Notes: a model not told the origin generated them from the letters alone. Numbered from the stretch's first letter, positions 1 to 6,194 are shown. The stretch is DNA of 6,378 nt from Beijerinckiaceae bacterium (GCA_027346205.1 DAIESR010000220.1:1-6378), one strand, 5' to 3'. Made by a program: numbers and translations.

Positions 1-1
1 G

Positions 2-766
2 CAGCTTCTCTCGGGGGTTCTGTCCGCGGAAGAGATTTCCGACATCATGTCGGATGTCATGGGCAATTCTAATCATTCGATCTGGCAGCGTCTGTCGAAT
101 GTCTCCGAAAATCTCTTCGCCGGCTATCTAATCAAGGAACATCCGCAGACAGTTGCCGCCATTCTTTCCAAGGTGACGCCGGCTTGCGCCGCCAAAGTCA
201 TGGCGCAATTGCCGCGCGATCTGCGCAATGAACTGATGCGGCGCATGGTGGGGATCGCCCTCGTCATGGAGCCGGTCATGCGCGTCCTCGAAAGTACGTT
301 GCAGGATGATCTGCTCGTCAATGTCTCGCGTAACAACCGCGCCGTTCACAATTCGCGAATGGCCGACATCATCAATAAGATGGAGCGCGAGCAGATGGAG
401 GATGTTCTGCAGAGCCTTGCGGAAGTGCGGCCGAAGGCGGCGGAAACGCTGCGTGGCCTCCTCTTCACTTTTGACGACCTCATCAAATTGCAGCCGCGGG
501 CGCGAATGATCCTGTTCGATCAGGTTCCCACGGAGCGCGTTGTGCTCGCCTTGAAGGGCACGGACCCGGGATTTCGTGATGCGATGCTATCGACGCTGTC
601 GAGCAGAGCGCGCCGCATGGTTGAATCCGAACTCACCGGCGGTGGGCCGGCGGCGCATCGCGATGTCGTCAAGGCGCGACGTATGATCGCCGAACTGGCC
701 CTCGAAATGTCCGAGCGTGGCGAGATCGAGCTCAACTCCGCGGATGACGACGACGATTTCGTGTGA
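2..766 (+). CDS. fliG: Flagellar motor switch protein FliG, 5'-truncated by window edge
   Basis: FliG is the rotor (C-ring) protein that contacts the stator and turns ion flow into torque at the cytoplasmic face of the MS ring. The reading frame is open to the left edge, so the ATG at 47 is internal. Compared with the usual length of about 330-350 residues, roughly the first 80 are missing. Visible landmarks are the middle-domain EHPQ motif (codons from 137), an LFTF version of the MFXF hinge motif (461-472), the ALKG segment (from 548) and the C-terminal GEIEL stretch, ending in a run of five Asp. Aligned by eye to E. coli FliG, K264 and R281 are kept, but D288, D289 and R297 correspond to Ser, Glu and Ala. 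The gene ends in tandem TGA TGA codons and lies 17 bases before flhB, suggesting cotranscription. Identification is secure. Confidence 0.95.
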   Translation, partial: QLLSGVLSAEEISDIMSDVMGNSNHSIWQRLSNVSENLFAGYLIKEHPQTVAAILSKVTPACAAKVMAQLPRDLRNELMRRMVGIALVMEPVMRVLESTLQDDLLVNVSRNNRAVHNSRMADIINKMEREQMEDVLQSLAEVRPKAAETLRGLLFTFDDLIKLQPRARMILFDQVPTERVVLALKGTDPGFRDAMLSTLSSRARRMVESELTGGGPAAHRDVVKARRMIAELALEMSERGEIELNSADDDDDFV

Positions 767-783
767 TGAGGTAAAGAACCGAT

Positions 784-1866
784 ATGGCTGACAAGCCCGA
801 TCGGGCCAGCAAAACCGAGCCGGCGACCGATAAGAAAGTTCACGATGCGCTGGAACGCGGCAATGTGCCGGTTTCGCGGGAAGTTGCGATTTTCGCCTTC
901 ATGATAGGCCTATTGGTGATCATGGCCTTCTTCCTCAATGCTGGAGCTCTGAAGACGACCTTAGCGCTGGCGCGCCTGCTTGATCAGGCGAGTGCATGGC
1001 GGCTTCATAATGGCGCCGATTTCGTGGCGCTTAGTTACGCACTGCTGACGGCGATTGTCCCGCTGTTCATCCCGATTTTTGTCATTCTCATCGGCACAGG
1101 CGTGGGTGCTTCCATCTCACAAAATGCGCCGCGCCTTGTCTTGGAGCGTATTCGGCCGGACCTTTCGCGAATCTCGCCGATGGAGGGCTGGCACCGTCTT
1201 TTCGGCTTCCGAGGCCAAACAGAGTTTTTGAAGAGTTTAGCCAAATTCTTGGCGATTAGCCTAGTGATCTACGCGCTGCTGCAGGAAGACAAGGGGCAGT
1301 TCACCAACGCCATGTTCGTCGAACCGGAGGCAATTCCCAATCTTATCGCAGGGATTGCCACACGCCTCATCGCGGGTATAGCAATTGCGACTTTGCTTCT
1401 CGTCACAGCTGATCTCGTCTGGTCGCGAGTCCATTGGCGCCAGGAGCTGCGGATGACTCGTCAAGAAGTGAAGGACGAGCTGAAGCAGATCGAGGGCGAT
1501 CCTTTGATGAAAGCGCGAATGCGTTCGCTCGCTCTCGATCGGCGGCGTCGTAGTATGATCGCCGCTGTGGCGCAGGCTACGCTGGTGGTTGCCAATCCGA
1601 CGCATTATGCGATCGCATTGCGCTATGTGAGAGAAGATGGCGGTGCGCCGCGTGTGCTCGCTAAGGGCAAGGACATTATCGCATTACGGATTCGGCAAGT
1701 AGCTGAAGAACACAACATTCCGATAATAGAGGACAAGGCTCTCGCAAGGTCCATGTATGACAGTGTCGAAGTCGATCGGATGATTCCGCCAGAATTCTAT
1801 AGAGCCGTTGCGGAACTTATCCATTTTCTTCAAAAGCATGAGCCGCGGCGTGGCGTGGCCAATTGA
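784..1866 (+). CDS. flhB: Flagellar type III export protein FlhB (self-cleaving specificity switch)
   Basis: FlhB is an inner-membrane component of the flagellar type III export gate. Its cytoplasmic domain cleaves itself and switches export from rod/hook to filament-class substrates. The 360-residue product has the family N-terminus (KTEPATDKK, then VPVSRE near 28-33). Four hydrophobic segments lie at about 34-52, 80-109, 152-168 and 187-209. The linker carries the conserved LRMTRQEVKDE stretch and an EGDP motif, followed by a very basic RRRR patch. The autocleavage motif NPTH is at residues 271-274 (codons 1594-1605), so cleavage between Asn and Pro would release a fragment of about 89 residues. 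The C-terminal domain has the usual VLAKG and IPIIEDKALAR stretches. GAGG at 768-771 lies 12 bases before the ATG, a slightly long but acceptable spacing. Length is a little below the 383 residues of Salmonella FlhB. It lies between fliG and an unnamed gene. Confidence 0.97.
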   Translation: MADKPDRASKTEPATDKKVHDALERGNVPVSREVAIFAFMIGLLVIMAFFLNAGALKTTLALARLLDQASAWRLHNGADFVALSYALLTAIVPLFIPIFVILIGTGVGASISQNAPRLVLERIRPDLSRISPMEGWHRLFGFRGQTEFLKSLAKFLAISLVIYALLQEDKGQFTNAMFVEPEAIPNLIAGIATRLIAGIAIATLLLVTADLVWSRVHWRQELRMTRQEVKDELKQIEGDPLMKARMRSLALDRRRRSMIAAVAQATLVVANPTHYAIALRYVREDGGAPRVLAKGKDIIALRIRQVAEEHNIPIIEDKALARSMYDSVEVDRMIPPEFYRAVAELIHFLQKHEPRRGVAN

Positions 1867-1869
1867 GAG
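1865..1869 (+). promoter_or_regulatory. Ribosome binding site that decides the start of the 1876 gene
   Basis: GAGAG overlaps the flhB stop codon (TGA 1864-1866) and lies six bases before the ATG at 1876. An in-frame TTG at 1870 would add two residues, but it directly abuts this site and leaves no spacer. ATG 1876 is therefore the better start. The placement suggests translational coupling with flhB. Confidence 0.55.
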
Positions 1870-1875
1870 TTGCCG

Positions 1876-2310
1876 ATGTCGGTGGATTCCCGCGACGACG
1901 ATTTTGCTATTCGCGCCAAGGCCATCGCCGATGGCATAAGGGAAGTCGCGGCCGAGTTGCGGCTGATCAATGTGGCTGATTTCATCTCGTTCATTCATCT
2001 TGAGCAGTTCGGCAATATTCGAGATATCGTCAATTCGTCGATGGAGCTGTACTTTAAGCATGGGACGCTGTCCTATGGCTGCGCGGCGGATTACGAAATC
2101 GAATGGGATCGGCCGCCCGCCATCATCCTCGATATGGATTTCCATCATCATCACGTCACCGTTTCTTTCAATCTCGTCTTGCGCGACTGTCATGCTACGG
2201 TCGTCGTTCGATCGCTGAGTGTCGATGCGCCCTCGGATGGACCAGAAGACGATATTCGTCATCTGGTCGCGGCCATCGCCGATGCCAGGCTCGGCGCGCC
2301 GGCAGTCTGA
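1876..2310 (+). CDS. Acidic 144-residue protein of unknown function in flagellar operon
   Basis: I cannot name this family. The product looks soluble: there is no signal peptide or membrane segment. It is acidic, with about 24 Asp/Glu against about 12 Lys/Arg. By eye, residues 10-31 and 33-45 look helical. Residues 64-116 look like alternating beta strands (GTLSYG, YEIEW, IILDMDF, VTVSFNLVL, ATVVVRSLSV). The last 25 residues look like an acidic helix. Four consecutive His (90-93) follow the LDMDF stretch, with further His at 41, 62 and 106 and Cys at 69 and 105. It starts nine bases after the flhB stop and precedes a 273-base gap, so it probably ends the fliG-flhB transcription unit. Codon use resembles its neighbours. 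I have an unverified impression that similar proteins occur in other Hyphomicrobiales. Its position and acidity would fit an accessory flagellar or export factor, but that is inference. It could also be unrelated to motility. Confidence 0.75.
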   Translation: MSVDSRDDDFAIRAKAIADGIREVAAELRLINVADFISFIHLEQFGNIRDIVNSSMELYFKHGTLSYGCAADYEIEWDRPPAIILDMDFHHHHVTVSFNLVLRDCHATVVVRSLSVDAPSDGPEDDIRHLVAAIADARLGAPAV

Positions 2311-2489
2311 AACACGCTCATCCCTTACGAGTATCGTGCCGCTCCGTCTGCTGTGATGACGTGCGTCGCCGAGCTGCCTCATCATATTGATTTTTCTCGG
2401 GTAATCGCGGGGAGCTACGGCGTTGCTCGGGGTCTGGGGTCGTCGATGCGTCTTGTGCCGGCAGTTGGGGCGGGCTTCGAATGCTTGAT

Positions 2490-2504
2490 TGGCATTTGTT
2501 TCGC
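2490..2504 (+). promoter_or_regulatory. Candidate sigma-54 (RpoN) type promoter upstream of flgB
   Basis: The sequence reads TGGCAT-N5-TCGC, against the -24/-12 consensus TGGCAC-N5-TTGC. The GG at 2491-2492 and the GC at 2503-2504 are separated by exactly ten bases, the invariant spacing. Transcription would start near 2516, about 70 bases before flgB. The match has two deviations from consensus, and no enhancer-binding site was recognised, so it may be chance. RpoN drives rod and basal-body genes in some alphaproteobacteria such as Caulobacter, but not in all rhizobial groups. Confidence 0.25.
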
Positions 2505-2569
2505 GGCGCTCCGCTGCGCGAGCCAGCCTGGGGCAAGATTTTGATCTTAGAGATGATGAGGGGTTCAAT

Positions 2570-2573
2570 AGGG
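2570..2573 (+). promoter_or_regulatory. Ribosome binding site for the GTG start of flgB
   Basis: AGGG lies ten bases before the GTG at 2584 and supports this non-ATG start. A better-looking AGGGG at 2559-2563 is 20 bases away, too far to serve. No ATG in the flgB frame lies close upstream. Confidence 0.5.
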
Positions 2574-2583
2574 TGGCGCGATC

Positions 2584-2970
2584 GTGGGACCGCTTTATCT
2601 TTTCAGTCTCGCTTCGACACAGGCGCGCTGGCTCGCTATCCGCCAAGCCGCCGTCGCCGAGAATGTCGCCAATGCTAATACGCCGGGTTACAAGGCGCTG
2701 GAAGTTCGTCCTTTCAGCCAGGTGTTGGACGCGGCTGGAGTACAGATGGCGGCGACCAATCCCGATCATTTGTCTCCCGATCTGTTAGGTCTCTCATCGA
2801 TTTCCGAAAAGGAGAGCGCGCCTTGGGAGGTGACATATTCCGGCAATTCCGTGAGCTTGGAGCAGGAGATGCTCAACGCTAACGAGGTTAATCGCGCCTA
2901 TTCGTTGAATATGGCGGTCAGAAAGGCCTTCGGTCAGATGCTGGCGATGAGTGTTAAGGGGGTGGCATGA
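2584..2970 (+). CDS. flgB: Flagellar proximal rod protein FlgB
   Basis: FlgB is a proximal rod subunit, exported through the flagellar type III apparatus and assembled between FliE/MS ring and the distal rod. The 128-residue length is typical. The N-terminal rod-family helix runs into the signature VANANTPGYK at residues 28-37. The C-terminal helix carries the matching rod motif (EMLNANEVNRAY, about 98-109) and ends MSVKGVA. The GTG start is chosen because the resulting MGPLYLF N-terminus matches rhizobial-type FlgB proteins and AGGG lies ten bases upstream. The stop overlaps the flgC start by four bases (ATGA), implying translational coupling. It is the first gene after the 273-base gap and so probably heads the rod/P-ring operon. 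Confidence 0.95.
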   Translation: MGPLYLFSLASTQARWLAIRQAAVAENVANANTPGYKALEVRPFSQVLDAAGVQMAATNPDHLSPDLLGLSSISEKESAPWEVTYSGNSVSLEQEMLNANEVNRAYSLNMAVRKAFGQMLAMSVKGVA

Positions 2971-3386
2971 TTGATCCGATCGGAGCGTCAATCGTAGTCG
3001 CATCCTCGGGACTCGAGGCGCAATCGGCGCGACTGCGCGTCGTTGCGGAAAATATGGCCAATGCGAATTCGACCGCGGCGACGCCGGGCGGCGCTCCATA
3101 TACGCGCAAGACCGTCACTTTTGAGTCGGAAATGGATCGTGCCGCCGGTGTCGATCTCGTGCGAGTCAAGAACGTCGGCTACGATACGGCGCCCTATAAA
3201 GTCGAATATGATCCAGGTAATCCAGGTGCCGACAAGAAGGGCTTCGTCAAGCTGCCCAATGTCAATCTCCTGATGGAGATGGCTGATATGCGTGAGGCCA
3301 ATCGATCCTATACGGCTAATCTCGAAGTGATCAAGCAGGGCCGTGCGCTCTATACGATGACTGTCGATCTCTTGAGGAATTCGTGA
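2967..3386 (+). CDS. flgC: Flagellar proximal rod protein FlgC
   Basis: FlgC is a proximal rod subunit exported by the flagellar type III system. The 139-residue product has the rod-family N-terminus, with ENMANANST at residues 28-36 followed by a TPGGAPYTRK stretch. A middle segment holds VEYDPGNPGADKKGFVK, and the C-terminal helix carries the MADMREANRSYTANLEVIK rod motif. Length and all these segments are normal for the family. A strong AAGGGGG at 2956-2962 lies four bases before the ATG, inside the end of flgB. The stop codon shares its last base with the fliE start (TGATG). Confidence 0.96.
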   Translation: MIDPIGASIVVASSGLEAQSARLRVVAENMANANSTAATPGGAPYTRKTVTFESEMDRAAGVDLVRVKNVGYDTAPYKVEYDPGNPGADKKGFVKLPNVNLLMEMADMREANRSYTANLEVIKQGRALYTMTVDLLRNS

Positions 3387-3706
3387 TGATCCCAGCGCTT
3401 TCGATTCTTGCTCCCGTGGCTTCGCAAGTCGTCGGTGACATTGCTGGCAATGCGGTCGGTTTTCTGTCCGGCGGTGCGAATAGTTCGGCGACAGATTTCA
3501 GTTCTGTTTTGGCGCAGGTAACCAATGATACGGTGAGCAAGCTTAAAACAGGCGAGGCGGCCGCGATCTCTGGAATTGAAGGTAAGATGCCAGTGCAGCA
3601 GGTGGTTGGCTCGGTTCTCGATGCCCAGGGGGCGTTGCAGACGGCGCTCGCTATCCGCGACAAGCTTGTCTCAGCCTATCAAGAAGTCAGCCGCATGGCG
3701 ATTTGA
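3386..3706 (+). CDS. fliE: Flagellar hook-basal body protein FliE (MS ring-rod adaptor)
   Basis: FliE joins the MS ring to the proximal rod and is among the first proteins exported by the flagellar type III gate. The product is 106 residues. Its diagnostic part is the C-terminal half: a VLDAQGALQTALAIRDKLV helix followed by AYQEVSRMAI, matching the family ending. The N-terminal 35 residues are rich in Ala, Gly, Val and Ser and poorly conserved, which is normal for FliE. ATG 3386 is preferred over the in-frame GTG immediately before it (3383), because GAGG at 3374-3377 then sits eight bases away and the start overlaps the flgC stop by one base. A 12-base direct repeat spans its stop codon. FliE between flgC and flgG is the usual alphaproteobacterial placement. 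Confidence 0.93.
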   Translation: MIPALSILAPVASQVVGDIAGNAVGFLSGGANSSATDFSSVLAQVTNDTVSKLKTGEAAAISGIEGKMPVQQVVGSVLDAQGALQTALAIRDKLVSAYQEVSRMAI

Positions 3707-3721
3707 AATTGGCGATTTGAA
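3696..3721. repeat. Short tandem duplication across the fliE stop codon
   Basis: TGGCGATTTGAA occurs at 3696-3707 and again at 3710-3721, a period of 14 bases. The first copy encodes the last FliE residues and its TGA stop. The second lies in the fliE-flgG spacer and carries a second TGA out of frame with the first. The right end of the second copy forms part of GAAGAGG, the probable ribosome binding site of flgG. Confidence 0.85.
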
Positions 3722-3736
3722 GAGGCGTGACGTGAC

Positions 3737-4525
3737 ATGAGAGTACTTTCTATCGCGGCAACGGGCATGGCGGCGCAGCAGCTGAATGTCGAGGTGATCG
3801 CCAATAATATCGCGAATATCAATACGACAGGCTTCAAGCGCGCGCGCGCCGAATTTACGGATCTCATGTATCAAGCCGAGCGGTTGCCGGGTGTTTCGAG
3901 TCGTGGTGCCAACAACACGATTCCCGAGGGTGCGTTGGTTGGTCTCGGTGTCCGCACAGCGGCGGTTCGCGATCTCCACATTCAGGGTGCCTTGACGAAC
4001 ACCGGCAACAGTTTGGATCTCGCGCTCAACGGCCGTGGCTTCTTCCAAGTGACAGGTCCCGATGGCAATACGCTCTATACGCGCGACGGCGCCTTTGCGA
4101 CCAATGCCAATGGTCAGCTCGTTACGTCCGATGGCTATCTCGTGAATCCGACGATGACCATTCCGACTAATGCTGTGGGCGTTACGGTCAACCAATCAGG
4201 CATGGTCTCGGTCACCTTGGCGGGGCAAACAGCGCCGCAGCAGATTGGTCAGTTGTCCTTGGCCAATTTCGCTAATGAAGGCGGCTTGGCGCCGATGGGC
4301 AATAATCTCTTTAAGCAAACCGAAGCTTCGGGTCAGCCTGTCGCGGGTGTTCCCGGTGATCCCGGCTTTGCCTTGATGCAGCAAGGTTATCTCGAAGCAT
4401 CGAATGTCGATCCAGTGAAGGAAATTACTGATTTGATCACCGCGCAGCGCGCCTATGAGATGAACTCGAAGGTCATGCAGGCCGCTGATCAAATGTCGCA
4501 GACGCTGACCAAGAACCTGGGGTGA
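3737..4525 (+). CDS. flgG: Flagellar distal rod protein FlgG
   Basis: FlgG forms the distal rod, the drive shaft running through the P and L rings. The 262-residue product matches the usual length of about 260. The N-terminal rod motif [12 protein letters not shown] is at residues 23-34. It is followed by a YQAERLPG stretch, corresponding to the FlgG-specific segment that separates it from hook protein FlgE. GRGFFQV and LYTRDGAF are the conserved core motifs. The C-terminal 41 residues (SNVDPVKEI, then [13 protein letters not shown]) form the closing helix. AGAGG at 3721-3725 lies 11 bases before the ATG. This gene follows fliE after 30 bases, the largest gap inside the flgB-flgI block, and precedes flgA by a few bases. 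No flgF is present in the window, as expected for the rhizobial arrangement where flgF lies elsewhere. Confidence 0.97.
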   Translation: MRVLSIAATGMAAQQLNVEVIANNIANINTTGFKRARAEFTDLMYQAERLPGVSSRGANNTIPEGALVGLGVRTAAVRDLHIQGALTNTGNSLDLALNGRGFFQVTGPDGNTLYTRDGAFATNANGQLVTSDGYLVNPTMTIPTNAVGVTVNQSGMVSVTLAGQTAPQQIGQLSLANFANEGGLAPMGNNLFKQTEASGQPVAGVPGDPGFALMQQGYLEASNVDPVKEITDLITAQRAYEMNSKVMQAADQMSQTLTKNLG

Positions 4526-4534
4526 GGCATGATA

Positions 4535-5014
4535 ATGAGAGGCGTCGCGCTTCTTAGCATGCGTAGCTTGCTGTTGGGCTGTGTGGCCGCGGCATCCTTC
4601 GGTGCGACGGCTTTCGCGGGCCCTGGCAATGTTTTGCCGGTTCCGACGATCACTCTCTATCCCGGCGACGAGATTAGAAATTCCTACCTGGTCGACGAAG
4701 AGTTTGCGGGCAATGCGCAAGTGCCGCAAAGCGGCGTAATCAATTCGCGCCTCGCGCTCGTCGGCAAATTGGCGCGTCATACTTTGCTGCCGGGCGTGCC
4801 AATTCCGGTCAATGCCGTTACCGATCCCAATGCCATTTCCAATGGAACGAAGGTCAGAGTGGTGTTTCATCAAGGCGGGCTCCTCATCGAGACCTACGCC
4901 ATCGCGCTTCAAGCGGGAAGCGTGGGGGAGGTAATCTCAGTGCGCAATCCCGACAGCGGCACAACAATATCGGGGATCGTCCAAGCCGATGGATCGGTGC
5001 GGGTCGGTGGCTGA
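4535..5014 (+). CDS. flgA: P-ring assembly chaperone FlgA
   Basis: FlgA is a periplasmic chaperone that helps FlgI subunits assemble into the P ring. The product has a Sec signal peptide at about residues 1-28: basic start, hydrophobic LLLGCVAAA core, predicted cleavage after ATAFA. A SAF-like region follows, and the C-terminus carries the family signature GSVGEVISVRNPDSG and ends QADGSVRVGG. At 159 residues it is shorter than the enterobacterial protein (about 219) but normal for alphaproteobacteria. The start is uncertain among in-frame ATGs at 4529, 4535 and 4559. I prefer 4535, with GAGG at 4524-4527 seven bases upstream; 4529 adds only two residues. LLGC resembles a lipobox, but the hydrophobic run continues well past the Cys, so a lipoprotein is unlikely. 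It lies between flgG and flgI; its stop shares one base with the flgI start. Confidence 0.92.
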   Translation: MRGVALLSMRSLLLGCVAAASFGATAFAGPGNVLPVPTITLYPGDEIRNSYLVDEEFAGNAQVPQSGVINSRLALVGKLARHTLLPGVPIPVNAVTDPNAISNGTKVRVVFHQGGLLIETYAIALQAGSVGEVISVRNPDSGTTISGIVQADGSVRVGG

Positions 5015-6114
5015 TGCTACGATTCACGCTCATCTTGATCTTCTGTCTCGCCAGTATCGGCGCAAATGCGGTCGTTCGCATCAAGGATATCGCGGCCCTT
5101 CAAGGGGTGCGTGACAATCAGCTCGTCGGCTATGGCCTTGTCGTTGGCCTGCAGAATTCCGGCGACACTTTGCGTAACTCGACCTTCACCCAGCAAGCTC
5201 TTCAGTCGATGCTCGATCGGCTCGGCGTCAATGTGCATGGCGACGGCAATATGCGCACGCTCAATGTCGCCGCTGTGCTCGTCACCGCCGATTTGCCGCC
5301 CTTTGTCACACCTGGCACGCGAATCGACGTCAATGTTTCCTCGCTCGGCGACGCGACCTCGCTCATGGGCGGTACTTTGGTCTTGACGTCTCTTACGGGC
5401 ATTGATGGGCGGACTTATGCGATCGCTCAGGGGCAGGTGAATGTCTCGGGCTTCTCCGCAGCCGGGCAAGCGCAAAGCGTTACTCAGAATGTGCCGACCA
5501 CCGGCCGCATTCCGAATGGGGCGCTCGTCGAGCGTGAGGTTCCCGGCCGATTCCGCGACATTGGTCAACTCACTCTCGAATTGAGAAATCCCGATTTCAA
5601 CACCGCGGTGCGAATCGTCGATGCGATCAATGCCTATACGCGCGCTCATTACAGCATGATTGTCGCCCATGAGGAGGATCAGCGTTCCATCGGCTTGATC
5701 AAGCCCAAGAGCGTCGGTGCTGCACGTTTCATGGCTGAGATCGGAGAATTGCTGGTGCAGCCAGACATGCCGGCGCGTGTGGTGATCGATGCGCGCAGCG
5801 GCACGGTCGTGATCGGCCAGGATGTTCAGGTATCCACGGTCGCAGTCACCTATGGGAATGTCACCGTGCGCATCACCGAGACGCCAAATGTTTCGCAACC
5901 GGCTCCCTTCTCGCGTGGGCGAACGAAGGTGACGCCGCAGACACAGGTGGACGTTGCTCAGCAGGGCGGGGCGATCTCCATCGTGCATGGCGCCAATCTG
6001 CGGACTCTTGTCAGCGGCCTTAATCAGATCGGCCTGAGGCCTGCGGGTATTATTGCCATTCTTCAAGCGATCAAGACGGCCGGAGCGCTACAGGCCGATC
6101 TCGTCATTCAGTGA
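5014..6114 (+). CDS. flgI: Flagellar P-ring protein FlgI
   Basis: FlgI builds the P ring, the peptidoglycan-layer bushing around the distal rod. The 366-residue length is typical of the precursor. A Sec signal peptide covers residues 1-19, with cleavage predicted after ANA, so the mature protein begins VVRIKDIAAL. Family landmarks follow in order: NQLVGYGLVVGL, then QQALQSMLDRLGVNV, LNVAAVLVTADLPPF, RIDVNVSSLGDA with GGTLVLT, YAIAQGQ, and RIPNGALVERE. The C-terminal region ends GIIAILQAIKTAGAL. The start shares a base with the flgA stop (TGATG) and has only a weak GGTGG nearby, so it probably depends on coupled translation from flgA. The mature chain has no Cys; the single Cys lies in the signal peptide. 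The disulfide described for enterobacterial FlgI therefore cannot form. It is the last complete gene in the window. Confidence 0.97.
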   Translation: MLRFTLILIFCLASIGANAVVRIKDIAALQGVRDNQLVGYGLVVGLQNSGDTLRNSTFTQQALQSMLDRLGVNVHGDGNMRTLNVAAVLVTADLPPFVTPGTRIDVNVSSLGDATSLMGGTLVLTSLTGIDGRTYAIAQGQVNVSGFSAAGQAQSVTQNVPTTGRIPNGALVEREVPGRFRDIGQLTLELRNPDFNTAVRIVDAINAYTRAHYSMIVAHEEDQRSIGLIKPKSVGAARFMAEIGELLVQPDMPARVVIDARSGTVVIGQDVQVSTVAVTYGNVTVRITETPNVSQPAPFSRGRTKVTPQTQVDVAQQGGAISIVHGANLRTLVSGLNQIGLRPAGIIAILQAIKTAGALQADLVIQ

Positions 6115-6137
6115 ACTGCCGCGATAGCCATCAGGCC

Positions 6138-6194
6138 GGCGCAAGTTTCTTCACGCACTGTGCCCTACGACGACGGAAGTAATATGGTTGCGCC
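6138..6194. repeat. 7-base inverted repeat in the flgI-downstream spacer
   Basis: GGCGCAA at 6138-6144 is the exact reverse complement of TTGCGCC at 6188-6194, with a 43-base loop between. The right arm ends at the base before the ATG at 6195. There is no T-run after either arm, so this is not an intrinsic terminator. It could pair in the mRNA near the start of the next gene, but a 7-base match in a spacer this size may be chance. Confidence 0.3.

Larger units (their letters stand above)
2311..2583. other. 273-base non-coding gap, likely promoter/leader region of the flgB operon
   Basis: This is the only long gap in the window. Short open frames cross it on both strands, but none has convincing protein character or a good ribosome binding site. 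I see no recognisable gene remnant, no TTAA-N7-TTAA pair of the CtrA type and no strong GC stem followed by a T-run that would make a terminator. It contains a sigma-54-like match at 2490-2504. Just after that is an imperfect palindrome (2501-2521, TCGCG and CGCGA ends). Since the genes downstream are nearly gapless, this is the most probable place for a promoter for the rod genes. Confidence 0.6.

Noticed and set aside
2328..2338. ACGA-GTA-TCGT mini-hairpin after the unnamed gene as a terminator
   Set aside because: The stem is only four base pairs with a three-base loop and no following T-run, which is too weak for an intrinsic terminator.
2353..2544. Possible small gene on the + strand within the 273-base gap
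   Set aside because: The 63-residue translation has no recognisable motif, signal peptide or good ribosome binding site, and overlapping open frames on both strands look equally random.
2541..2569. Sigma-70-like pair TTGATC-N17-TTCAAT before flgB
   Set aside because: Each hexamer matches consensus at only four positions, and a start near 2577 would leave the AGGG ribosome binding site of flgB outside the transcript.
1684..2769. Long 361-codon open frame on the minus strand across the flhB end, the unnamed gene and the gap
   Set aside because: It lies antisense to well-supported genes, its translation is rich in Arg, His, Asp and Ile with no family resemblance, and it has no plausible ribosome binding site. 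It is a shadow of + strand codon bias.
4571..4582. Lipobox-like LLGC in FlgA
   Set aside because: The hydrophobic core continues about ten residues past the Cys to a standard signal peptidase I site (ATAFA), and FlgA proteins are soluble periplasmic chaperones.
5017..6066. 349-codon minus-strand open frame opposite flgI
   Set aside because: It lies entirely antisense to a secure flgI; the low-complexity His/Asp/Arg composition is typical of a shadow frame.
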